NCBI GenBank assembly: GCA_028690665.1
Contig: JAQVAV010000004.1
Span: 124,001 to 188,000 of the forward strand
Length of the DNA stretch: 64,000 nucleotides
Direction: 5' to 3'
DNA from: Paludibacter sp.
GTDB taxonomy: Bacteria; Bacteroidota; Bacteroidia; Bacteroidales; Paludibacteraceae
Shown here: piece by piece, positions 53,090-63,399 of the stretch
Layout of the letters: each line of letters starts with the position of its first letter
How positions within the stretch are numbered: the stretch's first letter is position 1
The notes under the pieces: model-generated
What the model was told of the DNA's origin: nothing
What the model saw: the letters and a program-made list of their open reading frames with translations, nothing else
Databases searched by the model: none
Translations under genes and position numbers: made by a program

Positions 53090-54487
53090 CTATTCTCCAT
53101 TAAACGACCGAACACATCGGAAGCCAATATATGGACGACTCTCGTACTGATATTCATAAGTTCTTACACCACATTGCAGATAGTAAGCAATATCTTTCCA
53201 TGAGCCGCCTTTTACAACTTTTCGTTTCAAAACATCTGCATCATCTGTCTTTGCATTGTATTGAAAATTAGGGTTCATATCTGCAACAAGTGTATTTGAC
53301 GAACTCAAATAAGCCGTCGAAGTCCATTCCGCTACATTACCGGCCATATCAAAGAGCCCGTAATCATTCGGCATAAATGAAGCAACTTTCATGGTAGTTG
53401 CACCGGTATCATCAGTATAGCTTCCCCTCATTGGTTTAAAGTTTGCCATAAAACATCCTTTACTATCTCTCACATAATTACCACCCCATGGATAAAGTGC
53501 CAAATCACGTCCACCTCTTGCAGCATACTCCCATTCGGCTTCTGTGGGTAAGCGATAATCTTGTCCTCCGATTTTATTCGCACTATTAAACAACTGAGTC
53601 CTCCATTCACAAAATGCCTGGGCCTGTTCCCATGTAACTCCTACAACCGGATAATCTGCAAATCCCGGATGGGAAAAATACATGTGCATTTTAGGATCAT
53701 TATAGGCATATTGAAAATCTCTCAGCCACATGATTGTATCCGGATATATATTTACAATCTTCGTTGAAATAAGATCCTTTCTTGTTCTAAGTTTCCGTTC
53801 AATGGTTTTATTTACGATAACTCCATCCTGAATATAAGAAGTATCAACTCTGACACTTGCTCCATCAGGATATGCACCCGTATTTACATTATACTTATTT
53901 CCAGGCAGAGCAGCCTGATCATAATTAATCCATTCATATTTATATGTCAGCTTAGATGGATCTATTTGCTTGTAACCAAGAGAATTATCTCCCATATAGT
54001 AAAGTTCATTCAGAATAGCCTTAACGCTGTCATCTTTTGACTTCCATGGAATTTTTGCTTTCCAATTCAATGAAATATATTGAAGTTGGAGGTCAGGCAA
54101 CATGTCAAGCGGTTCATTTTTATCCTTATATAATGTCAGTTTCTCGTATCCGGTAGCCCTACGCATAATCAACCATCTCATTGCAATTGAATCTCTTACC
54201 CAATTCACAAATTGCTTATATTCATCATTTGTAATTTCGGTCTCATCCATCCAAAAGGCATCAACAGTTACATTTACCGATTTATCGCTAACGGCCCCCA
54301 AAGCAGATTGATCGTTTGGGCCCATCATAAAAGAGCCTCTTTTTATAAATACCATCCCATAAGGATTATTTTCTTTAAATCCTTTATTGAAAATCGATTT
54401 TTTAGAAACGCCTACTAATTCTCCTAATGGTTTTGCCGCAACAATAACCACTAAAATAAGTGAAGCTATTATCAAGTTTTTTTTCAT
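53090..54487 (-). CDS. gldK: Type IX secretion system ring protein GldK/PorK, without a lipobox cysteine
   Basis: A 465-aa FGE/sulfatase-modifying-factor-like protein that forms the periplasmic ring with GldN. It carries YGMVFIKRGSFMMGPND, DAFWMDETEITNDEYKQFV near residue 77 and the C-terminal LPTEAEWEYAARGG, MAGNVAEWTSTAYL and GFRCVRSF. GldK is normally a lipoprotein, but here the N terminus reads IILVV-type hydrophobic sequence into VAAKPLGELVG, with no Cys at the place where the family has one. Reading the minus strand confirms this. It may be anchored by its uncleaved helix or held only by partners. Confidence 0.93.
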   Translation of the reverse strand: MKKNLIIASLILVVIVAAKPLGELVGVSKKSIFNKGFKENNPYGMVFIKRGSFMMGPNDQSALGAVSDKSVNVTVDAFWMDETEITNDEYKQFVNWVRDSIAMRWLIMRRATGYEKLTLYKDKNEPLDMLPDLQLQYISLNWKAKIPWKSKDDSVKAILNELYYMGDNSLGYKQIDPSKLTYKYEWINYDQAALPGNKYNVNTGAYPDGASVRVDTSYIQDGVIVNKTIERKLRTRKDLISTKIVNIYPDTIMWLRDFQYAYNDPKMHMYFSHPGFADYPVVGVTWEQAQAFCEWRTQLFNSANKIGGQDYRLPTEAEWEYAARGGRDLALYPWGGNYVRDSKGCFMANFKPMRGSYTDDTGATTMKVASFMPNDYGLFDMAGNVAEWTSTAYLSSSNTLVADMNPNFQYNAKTDDADVLKRKVVKGGSWKDIAYYLQCGVRTYEYQYESRPYIGFRCVRSFNGE

Positions 54488-54553
54488 CTTCGTGAGATTA
54501 TATATTTAAAATAAAAAACTTTATGTTTTTAGATTTATTCGGATATTATGACT

Positions 54554-55519
54554 TTATAAAAACCGGATACTCTTATATTTAGTTGTATTCTTATTAAACA
54601 CATATTCAAAACTATAGATCAGGAACAACTCATGTGATCCGTAATTTGTTGTGATTAACTTATTAGTTGAAATATCAAAAGAATATCCTACAGACAGACC
54701 ACTCGCGATATTCATTCCAGCCATCAGCACAACTGCGTCCAACAGCCTGTAACTCAATCCTCCCCAATATTTATTATCATATTCAACACGACCTGATAAA
54801 TCAAATGCCCAAGAGGAAAAATCTGATTTAAACAGAACCGATGGTTTAATTTCCAGTTTATCGTCATCCGGATAACTAAAATTCATCCCGCCGGTAAGAA
54901 ACAATACAGGATAAACCAAAAAATACATCGAATTTGTCCAGTTTACAGTCGGCATATTTAAGTGCTGCATAGAAACCCCGGCATACCAGTCTGGAGTAGT
55001 ATACATAGCACCGATTCCCATATCAAATGCCATTCCGGATACTGCAGAAGTAGGAATTTGATCATCGGATGAAAAATTGAAATACTCATAATCTTTAAAA
55101 TTCTGAGTATATGAACTCAAACTGTCTCCGCTGAAACTGACATCTACAAAGCCTAAATCAGCACCCAAACTCAAAAGACCAGAACCAAGTTGTTTCTTAA
55201 ATGCATACTGTAAATGAAATGACTGATTAGTAAACCAGCCCACATTATCATCTAAAAAACTGACTCCAATACCATGTGTAGAGGTTTCAATTTTCAAAGG
55301 AGCACTAAGACTAAACACTGTCGTCGTACCTCCTCCCTGAAAGCTGAGCCAGTTTAACCTATGCTGTCCGATAACATCTATCATTCCGCTTTGCCCGACC
55401 GCTGCCGGATTAAACGCAGAACTGTTCAGCATATACTGACTTAACTGGGCATCAAATTGAGAATAAACGGCATTTGTACAAATTAGAAGAAACAAAAATA
55501 TCCTTAGTCTATTTTTCAT
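54554..55519 (-). CDS. porP: PorP/SprF-family type IX secretion membrane protein
   Basis: A 321-aa outer-membrane beta-barrel protein with signal peptide (FLFLLICTNAVYSQ) and the family pattern FDAQLSQYMLNSSAFNPAAVGQ immediately after, then LNWLSFQGG and repeated amphipathic strands. Members help place T9SS substrates or adhesins at the cell surface. It is the first gene of the T9SS operon, 66 bp before gldK, as is usual. Confidence 0.9.
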   Translation of the reverse strand: MKNRLRIFLFLLICTNAVYSQFDAQLSQYMLNSSAFNPAAVGQSGMIDVIGQHRLNWLSFQGGGTTTVFSLSAPLKIETSTHGIGVSFLDDNVGWFTNQSFHLQYAFKKQLGSGLLSLGADLGFVDVSFSGDSLSSYTQNFKDYEYFNFSSDDQIPTSAVSGMAFDMGIGAMYTTPDWYAGVSMQHLNMPTVNWTNSMYFLVYPVLFLTGGMNFSYPDDDKLEIKPSVLFKSDFSSWAFDLSGRVEYDNKYWGGLSYRLLDAVVLMAGMNIASGLSVGYSFDISTNKLITTNYGSHELFLIYSFEYVFNKNTTKYKSIRFL

Positions 55520-55687
55520 GCTATTTTATGAGACTTTCATATCGACCTTTTGTTATAAAAAGATTGATACATTTAATCAAACTGCAAAACTCTCAAAAAA
55601 TTGTTCAGGACAAGAACATTTAGCTATATCCCAGCACCAAAACGACTTGAATCAGTGAAAATTAAGCAATATAAATTTGTTTCCACA

Positions 55688-55909
55688 TTAATACTCTTCT
55701 TCATTAAAAAAGAAATCTTCCTTGCTTGGATAATCAGGCCAAATGTCTTCTATGCTTTCATAGATTTCTCCTTCGTCCTCTATTTCCTGCAAGTTTTCAA
55801 TAACTTCCAACGGAGCACCGGATCTCATCGCATAATCAATTAATTCATCTTTTGTCGCAGGCCAAGGTGCATCTTCAATTTTTGAAGCTAATTCCAAAGT
55901 CCAATACAT
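55688..55909 (-). CDS. DUF2795 protein
   Basis: A 73-aa acidic protein (MYWTLELASKIEDAPWPATK, then SGAPLEVIENLQEIEDEGEIYES) fitting DUF2795, a small conserved family of Bacteroidota and other phyla with no known function. The family pattern is a helix-rich WP(A/S)TK segment followed by acidic helices. It is soluble and without signal. It lies about 79 bp downstream of the adenosyltransferase on the same strand. Confidence 0.85.
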   Translation of the reverse strand: MYWTLELASKIEDAPWPATKDELIDYAMRSGAPLEVIENLQEIEDEGEIYESIEDIWPDYPSKEDFFFNEEEY

Positions 55910-55988
55910 ATATCAACTCAGTTTATTTTTATAAAATTGTTATTATTTCAGGTATAATTTTTGGCAAAAATAGAAAAATTTTTCATTA

Positions 55989-56537
55989 TTACTCTTTTTT
56001 CCAAAAGATTTCTTTCTTACCTGCAGAATGCAAAACATATCTGGACAAAACAAAAAAATAATCTGACAATCTGTTTATGAATTTAATTACCTGATTATCC
56101 ATACTATAATGATCGGCCATTTCTAATATTCGTCTTTCTGACCGGCGTGTTACCGTCCGGCACACATGACACAAACCGCTTTCATTAGAACCCCCAGGTA
56201 ATACAAATTGTTGCAAAACCGGCAAATCTTCATTCATTCTGTCAATTTCCGATTCCAACAATAAAATATCATCCTCTTTTATCACAGAAAATTCACTTAG
56301 TGAAACCTTCTCCCGATCTGTAGCCAAATGAGATCCTATTACAAAAAGTTTATGCTGCACAAACTCCAATGTTTTCATAGTCAGCCCATCAATAGAAGCA
56401 GACATCAACAGCCCAATAAAAGAATTCAATTCATCAACAGTACCATAAGCTTCAATCCGAATATCATTTTTTAAGACCCGGGTTCCACCTATAAGTCCGG
56501 TTTCTCCGTCATCTCCGGTTTTTGTATATATTTTCAT
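55989..56537 (-). CDS. ATP:cob(I)alamin adenosyltransferase, PduO type
   Basis: Transfers the adenosyl group from ATP to cob(I)alamin to make coenzyme B12. The 182-aa protein starts KIYTKTGDDGETGLIGG, has EAYGTVDELNSFIGLL near residue 30, the ATP-site arginine region CRTVTRRSERRIL near residue 125 and NRLSDYFFVLSRY near the C terminus. It is a trimeric cytosolic enzyme in known members. Its neighbours do not belong to a cobalamin pathway. Confidence 0.94.
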   Translation of the reverse strand: MKIYTKTGDDGETGLIGGTRVLKNDIRIEAYGTVDELNSFIGLLMSASIDGLTMKTLEFVQHKLFVIGSHLATDREKVSLSEFSVIKEDDILLLESEIDRMNEDLPVLQQFVLPGGSNESGLCHVCRTVTRRSERRILEMADHYSMDNQVIKFINRLSDYFFVLSRYVLHSAGKKEIFWKKE

Positions 56538-56597
56538 GATTGTATTTTAGTATTTTGCCGCATTCAAAATACAAAATTAATCAAAATTGTTCCGGTT

Positions 56598-57377
56598 TTA
56601 ATAACGAACCCTATAGTTTTTATAATTTAAATCAGGATTTAAATATATAATTCCCATTTCAAAGATATCTATTGTTGATTTTACTTTATTATGACATTTA
56701 ATTTTCGCCCATGCTTTTTGCATATCTTCCGACCAATAAATATCATCAACAACAATAACGGCATTTTCGCTCATTTTTTCAATCAACAAATCAAAATACT
56801 CTATTACGGCACTGTAACTATGATTTGCATCTATAAATATAAAATCAACTGCCGGAAGTTCAGATAATTTCGATTTTAGAGTACTGTCTATATTTCCTTC
56901 TATTATTTCTACATTTGTAACTCCAAGTTCACGAAAACTCTCTCCGGCAATTTTCACCAATTCCGGGCTTCCCTCAAAAGAATAACATCTCGATTTTGAA
57001 TTGACCGAAGCCAGATATGCCGTAGTAATTCCTAAAGATGTTCCAAGTTCAACAATTATTTGAGGGTTCAAATCGTTAACCAGTCTAAAAAGGAGTTGCC
57101 CATACTTTGCCTTCTTAACCGAGCGAGCGGCAATCTCTGAAATTTTAGTATACCGGTCACAACCAGTACCAAAGTCTCGTATAAAAACTGTTTGTCGGTT
57201 ATTCAAAAACCGTTTTCTCTGTTTTTCTATTTTATCAAAGCAATAATAGGCATATTTATCCTGAAATAAATATCTCACAACACGAAACATATATGGAGAA
57301 TGAATCCCGTAACCTTTCGTATTGACCGCAGAAATATAAAAAACAAAGAATCTCAGTAAAACCTTCAAATGATTCAT
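56598..57377 (-). CDS. Class I SAM-dependent methyltransferase
   Basis: About 259 aa if translation starts at MNHLKVLLRFF, which I prefer because the upstream Met would add only a short hydrophobic extension. The SAM-binding motif IIVELGTSLGITTAYLAS is near residue 105, an acidic SFEGSPE follows, and VDFIFIDANHSYSAVIEYFD near residue 180 resembles O-methyltransferases of the caffeoyl-CoA/DUF6 type. The substrate is unknown. It lies 55 bp downstream of the acyl-CoA ligase gene on the same strand. Confidence 0.82.
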   Translation of the reverse strand: MNHLKVLLRFFVFYISAVNTKGYGIHSPYMFRVVRYLFQDKYAYYCFDKIEKQRKRFLNNRQTVFIRDFGTGCDRYTKISEIAARSVKKAKYGQLLFRLVNDLNPQIIVELGTSLGITTAYLASVNSKSRCYSFEGSPELVKIAGESFRELGVTNVEIIEGNIDSTLKSKLSELPAVDFIFIDANHSYSAVIEYFDLLIEKMSENAVIVVDDIYWSEDMQKAWAKIKCHNKVKSTIDIFEMGIIYLNPDLNYKNYRVRY

Positions 57378-57432
57378 TTCAAAAACAAATAAAAACAGAC
57401 AAATCAACGTCTATTTAAGAATCCAAACTTTA

Positions 57433-59082
57433 TCAGACAATTTGAATACTTTCTGCTTTGCACATTTCCAGAGCCATCTCCCTCAATCTGAATTTTTGAA
57501 TTTTTCCGCTTCCGGTCAATGGATATTTCTTAACAAAAAAGATATACCGTGGAATTTTATAACGGGCAATTTTATCCCGGCAAAAGTCACGAACATCCTC
57601 TTCATTCAAATCTGCTCCCTCATGAGGAATAATAAAAACTCCCACATCCTCGCCATAGCGAGGAGAAGCTACCGCCACAACCTGGGCATCTTTTACGCCG
57701 GGCATGTGGTACAAAAATTCTTCTATTTCACGAGGGGAAATATTTTCTCCTCCACGAATAATCATATCTTTAATACGCCCTGTAATACGATAATTTCCAT
57801 CCGGATCTTTTACTCCTAAATCACCCGAATGCAAATACCCGTTTGCATCTACGACCTGAGCCGTTGCTTCGGGATTTTTATAATAACCCTTCATCACATT
57901 GTAGCCCCGGCAACACATTTCACCTTGAACTCCGTCGGGACAAATTTCTCCTGTTTCCGGGTCAATGACCGCAACTTCCGTAAATTCATAATCGGATCCA
58001 ACTGTTGTACAGCGTGTTTCAAAAGAATCCGAGAAACGAGTCTGAGTCATTCCCGGAGAGGTTTCGGTCAAGCCGTAAACACTGGTAATGGTCATGTACA
58101 TTTTTTCGCTTACCTGACGCATCAATTCAATCGGACAAAGCGCCCCGGCCATAATCCCGGTACGTAACGACGACATGTCGAACATATCGAACATAGGATG
58201 ATGCAACTCTGCAATAAACATGGTCGGGACTCCATAAACCGCCGTACAACGCTCCTTATGAATGGACGCAAGCGTAATAAGCGGATCGAACTTTTCGACC
58301 ATAACCTGCGCACATCCATGTGTAAGGCAATTCATTGTAGCCAGCACAACCCCGAAACAATGAAACAACGGCACGCAGACACAAAGTTTATCTTCCTGCG
58401 TAAATTCCATGTGTTCACCAGTGAGATAACCATTATTGGCAATATTGTGATGCGACAACATTACTCCTTTGGGAAAGCCGGTAGTGCCGGAGGTATATTG
58501 CATATTAACTACATCATGGCAGCTAATGCGTTGCTTCATATCAAGCAATTTTTCGTCCGGTTCATTTTGCCCGAGCAATAAAATCTCAGGGGTATTATAC
58601 ATCCCTCTGTATTTTTCCTGACCAATATAAATTACATTTTTAAGCACCGGAAAACGTTCCGACTTTAAATTGCCACGTGCTGAATTTTTCAGTTCAGGCA
58701 GTAAACCGTAAATAGTATCAATATAATCATTACCGGAAACCCCGTCTGTCATGCAAAGAGTATGCATATCAGAATTCTCCATCACAAAAGCCAGTTCGTG
58801 CGATTTATAATTGGTATTTACAGTTACGGCTACGGCTCCAATTTTGGCACAAGCGTATAAAAAAGTAAGCCAGTCAGGAACGTTCTGCGCCCAGATACCC
58901 ACATGGGCCCCCTGGGTAACGCCAACGGCCAACAAGCCTTTTGCCATATCGTCGACACGCTGATTAAAAGCAGCCCAGGTAAACCTCAAATCACGATCGG
59001 CATATATAATATAGTCTTTATCAGGTATTTTTTCAGCCCAGAGTTCAAGCCAGTCACCCAATGTTCTGTCAAATAATTGCAT
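57433..59082 (-). CDS. AMP-binding acyl-CoA synthetase (fatty acid-CoA ligase)
   Basis: Activates a carboxylic acid through an acyl-adenylate to its CoA thioester. The 549-aa protein has the adenylation core [18 protein letters not shown] near residue 196, [15 protein letters not shown] near 340, [21 protein letters not shown] near 410, and [17 protein letters not shown] at the C terminus with the catalytic lysine. The best guess is a medium- or long-chain fatty acid ligase. It is 31 bp downstream of a cupin regulator, which likely controls or senses its substrate. Confidence 0.88.
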   Translation of the reverse strand: MQLFDRTLGDWLELWAEKIPDKDYIIYADRDLRFTWAAFNQRVDDMAKGLLAVGVTQGAHVGIWAQNVPDWLTFLYACAKIGAVAVTVNTNYKSHELAFVMENSDMHTLCMTDGVSGNDYIDTIYGLLPELKNSARGNLKSERFPVLKNVIYIGQEKYRGMYNTPEILLLGQNEPDEKLLDMKQRISCHDVVNMQYTSGTTGFPKGVMLSHHNIANNGYLTGEHMEFTQEDKLCVCVPLFHCFGVVLATMNCLTHGCAQVMVEKFDPLITLASIHKERCTAVYGVPTMFIAELHHPMFDMFDMSSLRTGIMAGALCPIELMRQVSEKMYMTITSVYGLTETSPGMTQTRFSDSFETRCTTVGSDYEFTEVAVIDPETGEICPDGVQGEMCCRGYNVMKGYYKNPEATAQVVDANGYLHSGDLGVKDPDGNYRITGRIKDMIIRGGENISPREIEEFLYHMPGVKDAQVVAVASPRYGEDVGVFIIPHEGADLNEEDVRDFCRDKIARYKIPRYIFFVKKYPLTGSGKIQKFRLREMALEMCKAESIQIV

Positions 59083-59113
59083 AATTCATCTATTAAATGA
59101 AAAAATCGGTTTA

Positions 59114-59683
59114 TCACAATGGCGTATAAACTACCGCCAAAATTCTGGCAGGCTCTTCGGAGTCAACACTCACTTTGTGTTCAATGATAGAATCGTAATA
59201 AATGCTTTCGCCAACATGAAGCGTATAGGTTTCTTTCCCATAAACAATTCTCACCTTACCCGACAAAACGTAAATAAACTCTTCACCTTCGTGAGACGAA
59301 CCGGATATTTCATAGTTTTTTGCCGGAGAAATATCAATTACAAACGGCTCCATGTGGCGTCCGGCTTTATTTCCGGCCATAGGCATAAAATTCAGATTAG
59401 CATTCGCCGTGGTAAGATGGCTGTTTACAGTTGAGACCTCATGCTCTTCGGAAGAAAAAACGACCGGACCAAGTTGCTCATTGTCATCCAAAAATGTTCC
59501 TAAACGAACCCCCAGCCCTCTTGCTATCTTAATTAAAGGAGATAGTGAAGGACAATCACAACCATTTAAAACTAATTCAATCTGATCCGCAGAAAGACCG
59601 GATCTTTCTGACAGTTCTTCGTTCGTAATATTCTTTACTGCTAATAATGTTCGGATTTTTTCTCCAATTGATTTATTTTCCAT
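59114..59683 (-). CDS. XRE-family regulator with cupin domain
   Basis: A 189-aa two-domain transcription factor. Residues 8-62 are a Cro/C1-type helix-turn-helix (IRTLLAVKNITNEELSERSG, CPSLSPLIKIARGLGV). Residues 120-185 are a cupin sensing barrel (HEGEEFIYVLSGKVRIVYG, VGESIYYDSIIEHKV). Proteins of this design often bind a small acid or metal and repress adjacent genes. It lies 31 bp upstream of the acyl-CoA ligase, so it probably controls that transcript. Confidence 0.88.
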   Translation of the reverse strand: MENKSIGEKIRTLLAVKNITNEELSERSGLSADQIELVLNGCDCPSLSPLIKIARGLGVRLGTFLDDNEQLGPVVFSSEEHEVSTVNSHLTTANANLNFMPMAGNKAGRHMEPFVIDISPAKNYEISGSSHEGEEFIYVLSGKVRIVYGKETYTLHVGESIYYDSIIEHKVSVDSEEPARILAVVYTPL

Positions 59684-59851
59684 TTTTCAACATTTTGTGA
59701 AAGAATTTTTATTTCTTTAATTCACTTATTATGTATTTTTTCAAAAAGGCTCAACAAATTTACACAATCATTTAAAATAAAAAAGTTTTGAGTCTATAAA
59801 GATATTTACAAACCCAAAACCATGTTTATCTTTTAGTAATTCCTGACAAAA

Positions 59852-61510
59852 TCATTTTTTTGAAAGAATTAACTGATATTCGTCAGGATCAGAAAGTTTT
59901 TCTTCTGCAGCTTTAAGTCCTTTATCTCGTTTCAGGCTATATTCAATTTCACCCTTTTGAAAATAATATCGTTTTATAATCTCAACTGACAGCAAATCTT
60001 TTATCTCAGCTTTATTATCTTCAATATTTTTTCTGATATCAGGTTTTAATTTCAGTTTCAAGGCATCAAATTCTGCCCGGGCAGTACTATCAAGTCCTTC
60101 TGCTTTAGCAACCTCAAGTAAATCGTCAAAATACTTTTCAGTCTGAGAAGTGTATGTGAATTTTTTCAGAATCAGATAATCAGTAAAAGCATTGAAATCA
60201 TCATCGCTCAACTCAAAATCCGAAGGTTTTGCAATCTGGGAATGAGAGGCAACATATTCGGTCGCATAATCAAAATAAAGATTCTGAGCAAAAATATAAT
60301 ATGCGATATTAAGTTTCCGGTTGTCTTCTATCTGAATATCAGGGACAATGCCGCCTCCATCACGGACAACCCGCCCGTTTCTCGTTTGAAACTCCGTTGT
60401 AAGACTATCAGGCACACGGCCGACGCTTCCATCTTCGTTTCTATGACTATAATCAATAGCTTGAATACAACGCCCGCTCGGAATATAGTACTTGGCTGTC
60501 GTCACTTTTAAATGAGCACCGTAGCCGACATTACGAATATTTTGTACCAATCCTTTTCCAAAAGTTCTTTCTCCGATTATAATTCCACGGTCGAGATCCT
60601 GAATTGCTCCTGTAAGAATTTCGGAAGCAGATGCAGATCCCCGGTTAACAAGCACAGCCAGCTTTAAATCCGGAAACAGCGGTTCTGTCGGGGTTTTATA
60701 CGTTCGTACAGCCAATTCGTTTTTGCCTTTGGTAGTAACCACTTCGGTTCCTTTTGGCAAAAAATATCCGAGAATTTTCACCGCTTCGTCAATCAAACCG
60801 CCACCGTTGTTTCTCAAGTCAATAATCAACGATTCGATTCCATGATTTTTCACCAAGTCATTAATAGACGTTTTCATTTCAGCAGCCGATTTATCTGTAA
60901 ATTCATTCAACAGTACATAACCCGTTTTATCTGCAACAAGAGAGGAATAACCGACGGGATTCACTTGAATTTTTTCTCGCTGGAACTCTTTCACCACAGG
61001 TTTCTTTTCTCCAAAACGTTTCAATTTCAGCTTAATTGTTGTATTCGGAGTTCCTTTTAGCATAGAACTGACATCAGAAACCGACTTTCCGACAACACTT
61101 TCGCCATCCACCTCAAGAATTATATCTCCGGCACGAACATCATTACGCTGGGCAGGCATTCCTTCGTAAGGCTCCGACACACATACATCATTATCTTTTT
61201 TCATGATCATTGCCCCAATACCACCATATTCACCAGTGGTCATAAATGTCAAGTCATCGGTTTCCTCTTCCGGCATGTAAACTGTATATGGATCGAGCTT
61301 CGACAACATGGCATCGGCAGCCGTTTTCATCATTTTATCATAATTAAGCGTATCGACATAAAACATGTCGAGTTCCCTAAATATAGCATTGAAAACTGAT
61401 AAATTTTTTGATATGCGAAATGTGCTTTGATCTGAATCCGGAGTTGAAGCCATGCAGCTTAAACCCGCCAGTAAAAATAGATTAATAAAAAAAAGTTTTC
61501 CTTTGTTCAT
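59852..61510 (-). CDS. C-terminal processing peptidase, S41 family
   Basis: A 552-aa exported serine protease. A signal region (LFFINLFLLAGLSCMAS) is followed by a PDZ domain (GEYGGIGAMIMKK to VVGKSVSDVSSMLKG, residues 90-180) and the S41 catalytic domain. Ser is in NRGSASASEILTGAI near residue 293 and Lys in GERTFGKGLVQN near residue 318. Such proteases trim or degrade envelope proteins. The Cys in the signal region is in a weak lipobox context, so lipid anchoring is uncertain. It is 178 bp from coaD on the same strand. Confidence 0.93.
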   Translation of the reverse strand: MNKGKLFFINLFLLAGLSCMASTPDSDQSTFRISKNLSVFNAIFRELDMFYVDTLNYDKMMKTAADAMLSKLDPYTVYMPEEETDDLTFMTTGEYGGIGAMIMKKDNDVCVSEPYEGMPAQRNDVRAGDIILEVDGESVVGKSVSDVSSMLKGTPNTTIKLKLKRFGEKKPVVKEFQREKIQVNPVGYSSLVADKTGYVLLNEFTDKSAAEMKTSINDLVKNHGIESLIIDLRNNGGGLIDEAVKILGYFLPKGTEVVTTKGKNELAVRTYKTPTEPLFPDLKLAVLVNRGSASASEILTGAIQDLDRGIIIGERTFGKGLVQNIRNVGYGAHLKVTTAKYYIPSGRCIQAIDYSHRNEDGSVGRVPDSLTTEFQTRNGRVVRDGGGIVPDIQIEDNRKLNIAYYIFAQNLYFDYATEYVASHSQIAKPSDFELSDDDFNAFTDYLILKKFTYTSQTEKYFDDLLEVAKAEGLDSTARAEFDALKLKLKPDIRKNIEDNKAEIKDLLSVEIIKRYYFQKGEIEYSLKRDKGLKAAEEKLSDPDEYQLILSKK

Positions 61511-61687
61511 TGTTTGCCGTTTCCTCGTTTCTTGTTTGAAATTTCTTTTTAATTCAGCTTTTTTCTTGTTAGTTATCGGTCATATGGTTTATCGGTCTAT
61601 AAAGTCCACGAAAAAATAAATAATTTACAATTACACATTGTGAAATATCTCGATTCTAAAATTGGGGTTCTTGATTCTATTTTTTAA

Positions 61688-62140
61688 TCAGAGTTTTACA
61701 TTCGGTGGTAAAAAATCAGTAATATCTTTTCCGTAAGAAATCAGATCCCGGGCTACCGTAGAAGAAATATGGGCATAACGTGCCTCGGTAAAAAGTATTA
61801 CGGTTTCAATTCCGGTCAGAATATGATTTGTATCACCTATGGTTCGCTCGTATTCAAAATCGCCAACCGAGCGCAAACCACGCAAAACAAAACGGGCATC
61901 TACCAATTGGGCAAAATCGACAGTCAGACTATTATAAGACATTACTTTCACTCTTGGTTCATCGATAAAAGCCTGCCGGATAATTTCGAGGCGTTTTTCA
62001 ACAGAAAAAAGAGTTCTCTTCGACTGATTAATTCCCACTCCAATCACAATCTCATCAAACAATTCAAGCCCCCGCATCACAATGCTGTAATGCCCAATTG
62101 TGAAAGGATCGAAAGTTCCCGGAAAAATAGCTCTTTTCAT
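61688..62140 (-). CDS. coaD: Phosphopantetheine adenylyltransferase
   Basis: Converts 4'-phosphopantetheine and ATP to dephospho-CoA, the penultimate step of CoA synthesis. The 150-aa protein has FPGTFDPFTIGHYSIVMRG at the start with the TxGH nucleotidyltransferase motif at residues 15-18, SKRTLFSVEKRLEII near 40, and YAHISSTVARDLI near 125. The length is normal (about 160 aa). It is a single cytosolic enzyme, divergent from the following plus-strand gene. Confidence 0.94.
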   Translation of the reverse strand: MKRAIFPGTFDPFTIGHYSIVMRGLELFDEIVIGVGINQSKRTLFSVEKRLEIIRQAFIDEPRVKVMSYNSLTVDFAQLVDARFVLRGLRSVGDFEYERTIGDTNHILTGIETVILFTEARYAHISSTVARDLISYGKDITDFLPPNVKL

Positions 62141-62413
62141 ACAAAATTATTTTAAAGACTCTCAGTCTGATGAAACAAAAACCTTAAAATCAACCAAAAA
62201 ATCATTTTTTATGAATTTTCTCATACCTGTTTTTTCAGCGAATGATCCGGTTATTTGTTTTGATCCGAAGCGCAAATCTCGTCAACAAAATGACTGCAAA
62301 GATATAAATTTAAAATATGTAATAATTAAATATCAGCTTCTGTTTGTTTTTTTTAGCTATTTCATCAATAAAAATATACCTTTGCAAAACATTACAAAAG
62401 CCAACTTAAAACG

Positions 62414-63334
62414 ATGTATAAACCCGAAAAACTTATCTTTACAATTTTACTTATTTTTATTTCGACAAGTTGTAGCGCCACTCAGGCTATATCTTCGTTT
62501 CCGATTCCGGCAGCTATAAATTTTGCAGGAAATACAATTTCCCTTGAACGTTACGATATGCGGGAACGCTTCGACCGGGAACAGATTGTCATCGCATACA
62601 GTCATTCTTCAAGCATATTGGTCATCAAAAGAGCCAACCTTTTATTTCCGGTCATTGAACCTATATTGAAAGCCAACGGCATCCCGGATGATTTTAAATA
62701 TCTGGCAGTTATCGAAAGTTATCTCGACCCGAGAGCCTATTCGCCAACACAAGCTGCCGGAATATGGCAGTTAATGCCCAAAACAGCTCAACAATTCGGA
62801 CTTGAAGTAAGTGATGAAATTGACGAACGATATCACATTGAAAAAGCTACGGAGGCTGCCTGTAAATACCTGAAATCGGCTTATAATAAATACGGAAGCT
62901 GGACGACGGTAGCCATTTCGTATAATGCAGGCATGGGTCGAATCAGCTCGGAATTAGAAAAACAAAATGTAACCGAAGCTTATGATTTACTACTCACTTC
63001 CGAAAGTAGTCGTTACCTTTTCCGGATACTTGCCATGAAGCAATTTCTTGAAAATCCTGCTGAATTCGGATTCAGAATTCACAAAGATCATTTCTACCAC
63101 AAAATAAACACAACTCCGGTTGAAATAACCGATTCTGTAGGTAACTGGACAAGCTGGGCCGCAAAATACAAACTTACTTACGCTGAACTCAAGGACTTTA
63201 ATGTATGGCTACGCGATCGTAAACTTACCAATAAGGATAAGAAAACCTATATTATAAATGTTCCGGATAAAAATGACCTGAATTATAAACCATCAAAAGT
63301 AAAAATACTTAGCAGTTTCATTTTAGGAAATTGA
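62414..63334 (+). CDS. Membrane-bound lytic transglycosylase, SLT domain
   Basis: A 306-aa exported peptidoglycan enzyme. The N terminus is a lipoprotein-like signal (LIFTILLIFISTSCSAT). The transglycosylase domain has the catalytic Glu in YLAVIESYLDPRAYSPTQAAG near residue 92, then GIWQLMPKTAQQFG and AISYNAGMGRIS, typical of MltD-type enzymes. Unlike MltD no LysM repeats follow. A TACCTTTG -7-like element lies about 30 bp upstream in the divergent 273-bp gap, which otherwise shows no gene. Confidence 0.9.
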   Translation: MYKPEKLIFTILLIFISTSCSATQAISSFPIPAAINFAGNTISLERYDMRERFDREQIVIAYSHSSSILVIKRANLLFPVIEPILKANGIPDDFKYLAVIESYLDPRAYSPTQAAGIWQLMPKTAQQFGLEVSDEIDERYHIEKATEAACKYLKSAYNKYGSWTTVAISYNAGMGRISSELEKQNVTEAYDLLLTSESSRYLFRILAMKQFLENPAEFGFRIHKDHFYHKINTTPVEITDSVGNWTSWAAKYKLTYAELKDFNVWLRDRKLTNKDKKTYIINVPDKNDLNYKPSKVKILSSFILGN

Positions 63335-63399
63335 ACTATACAACATTCTGAACCCGTTAATCGTTTATTAAATTATAATCCAATTAAAGATTCACTCTT

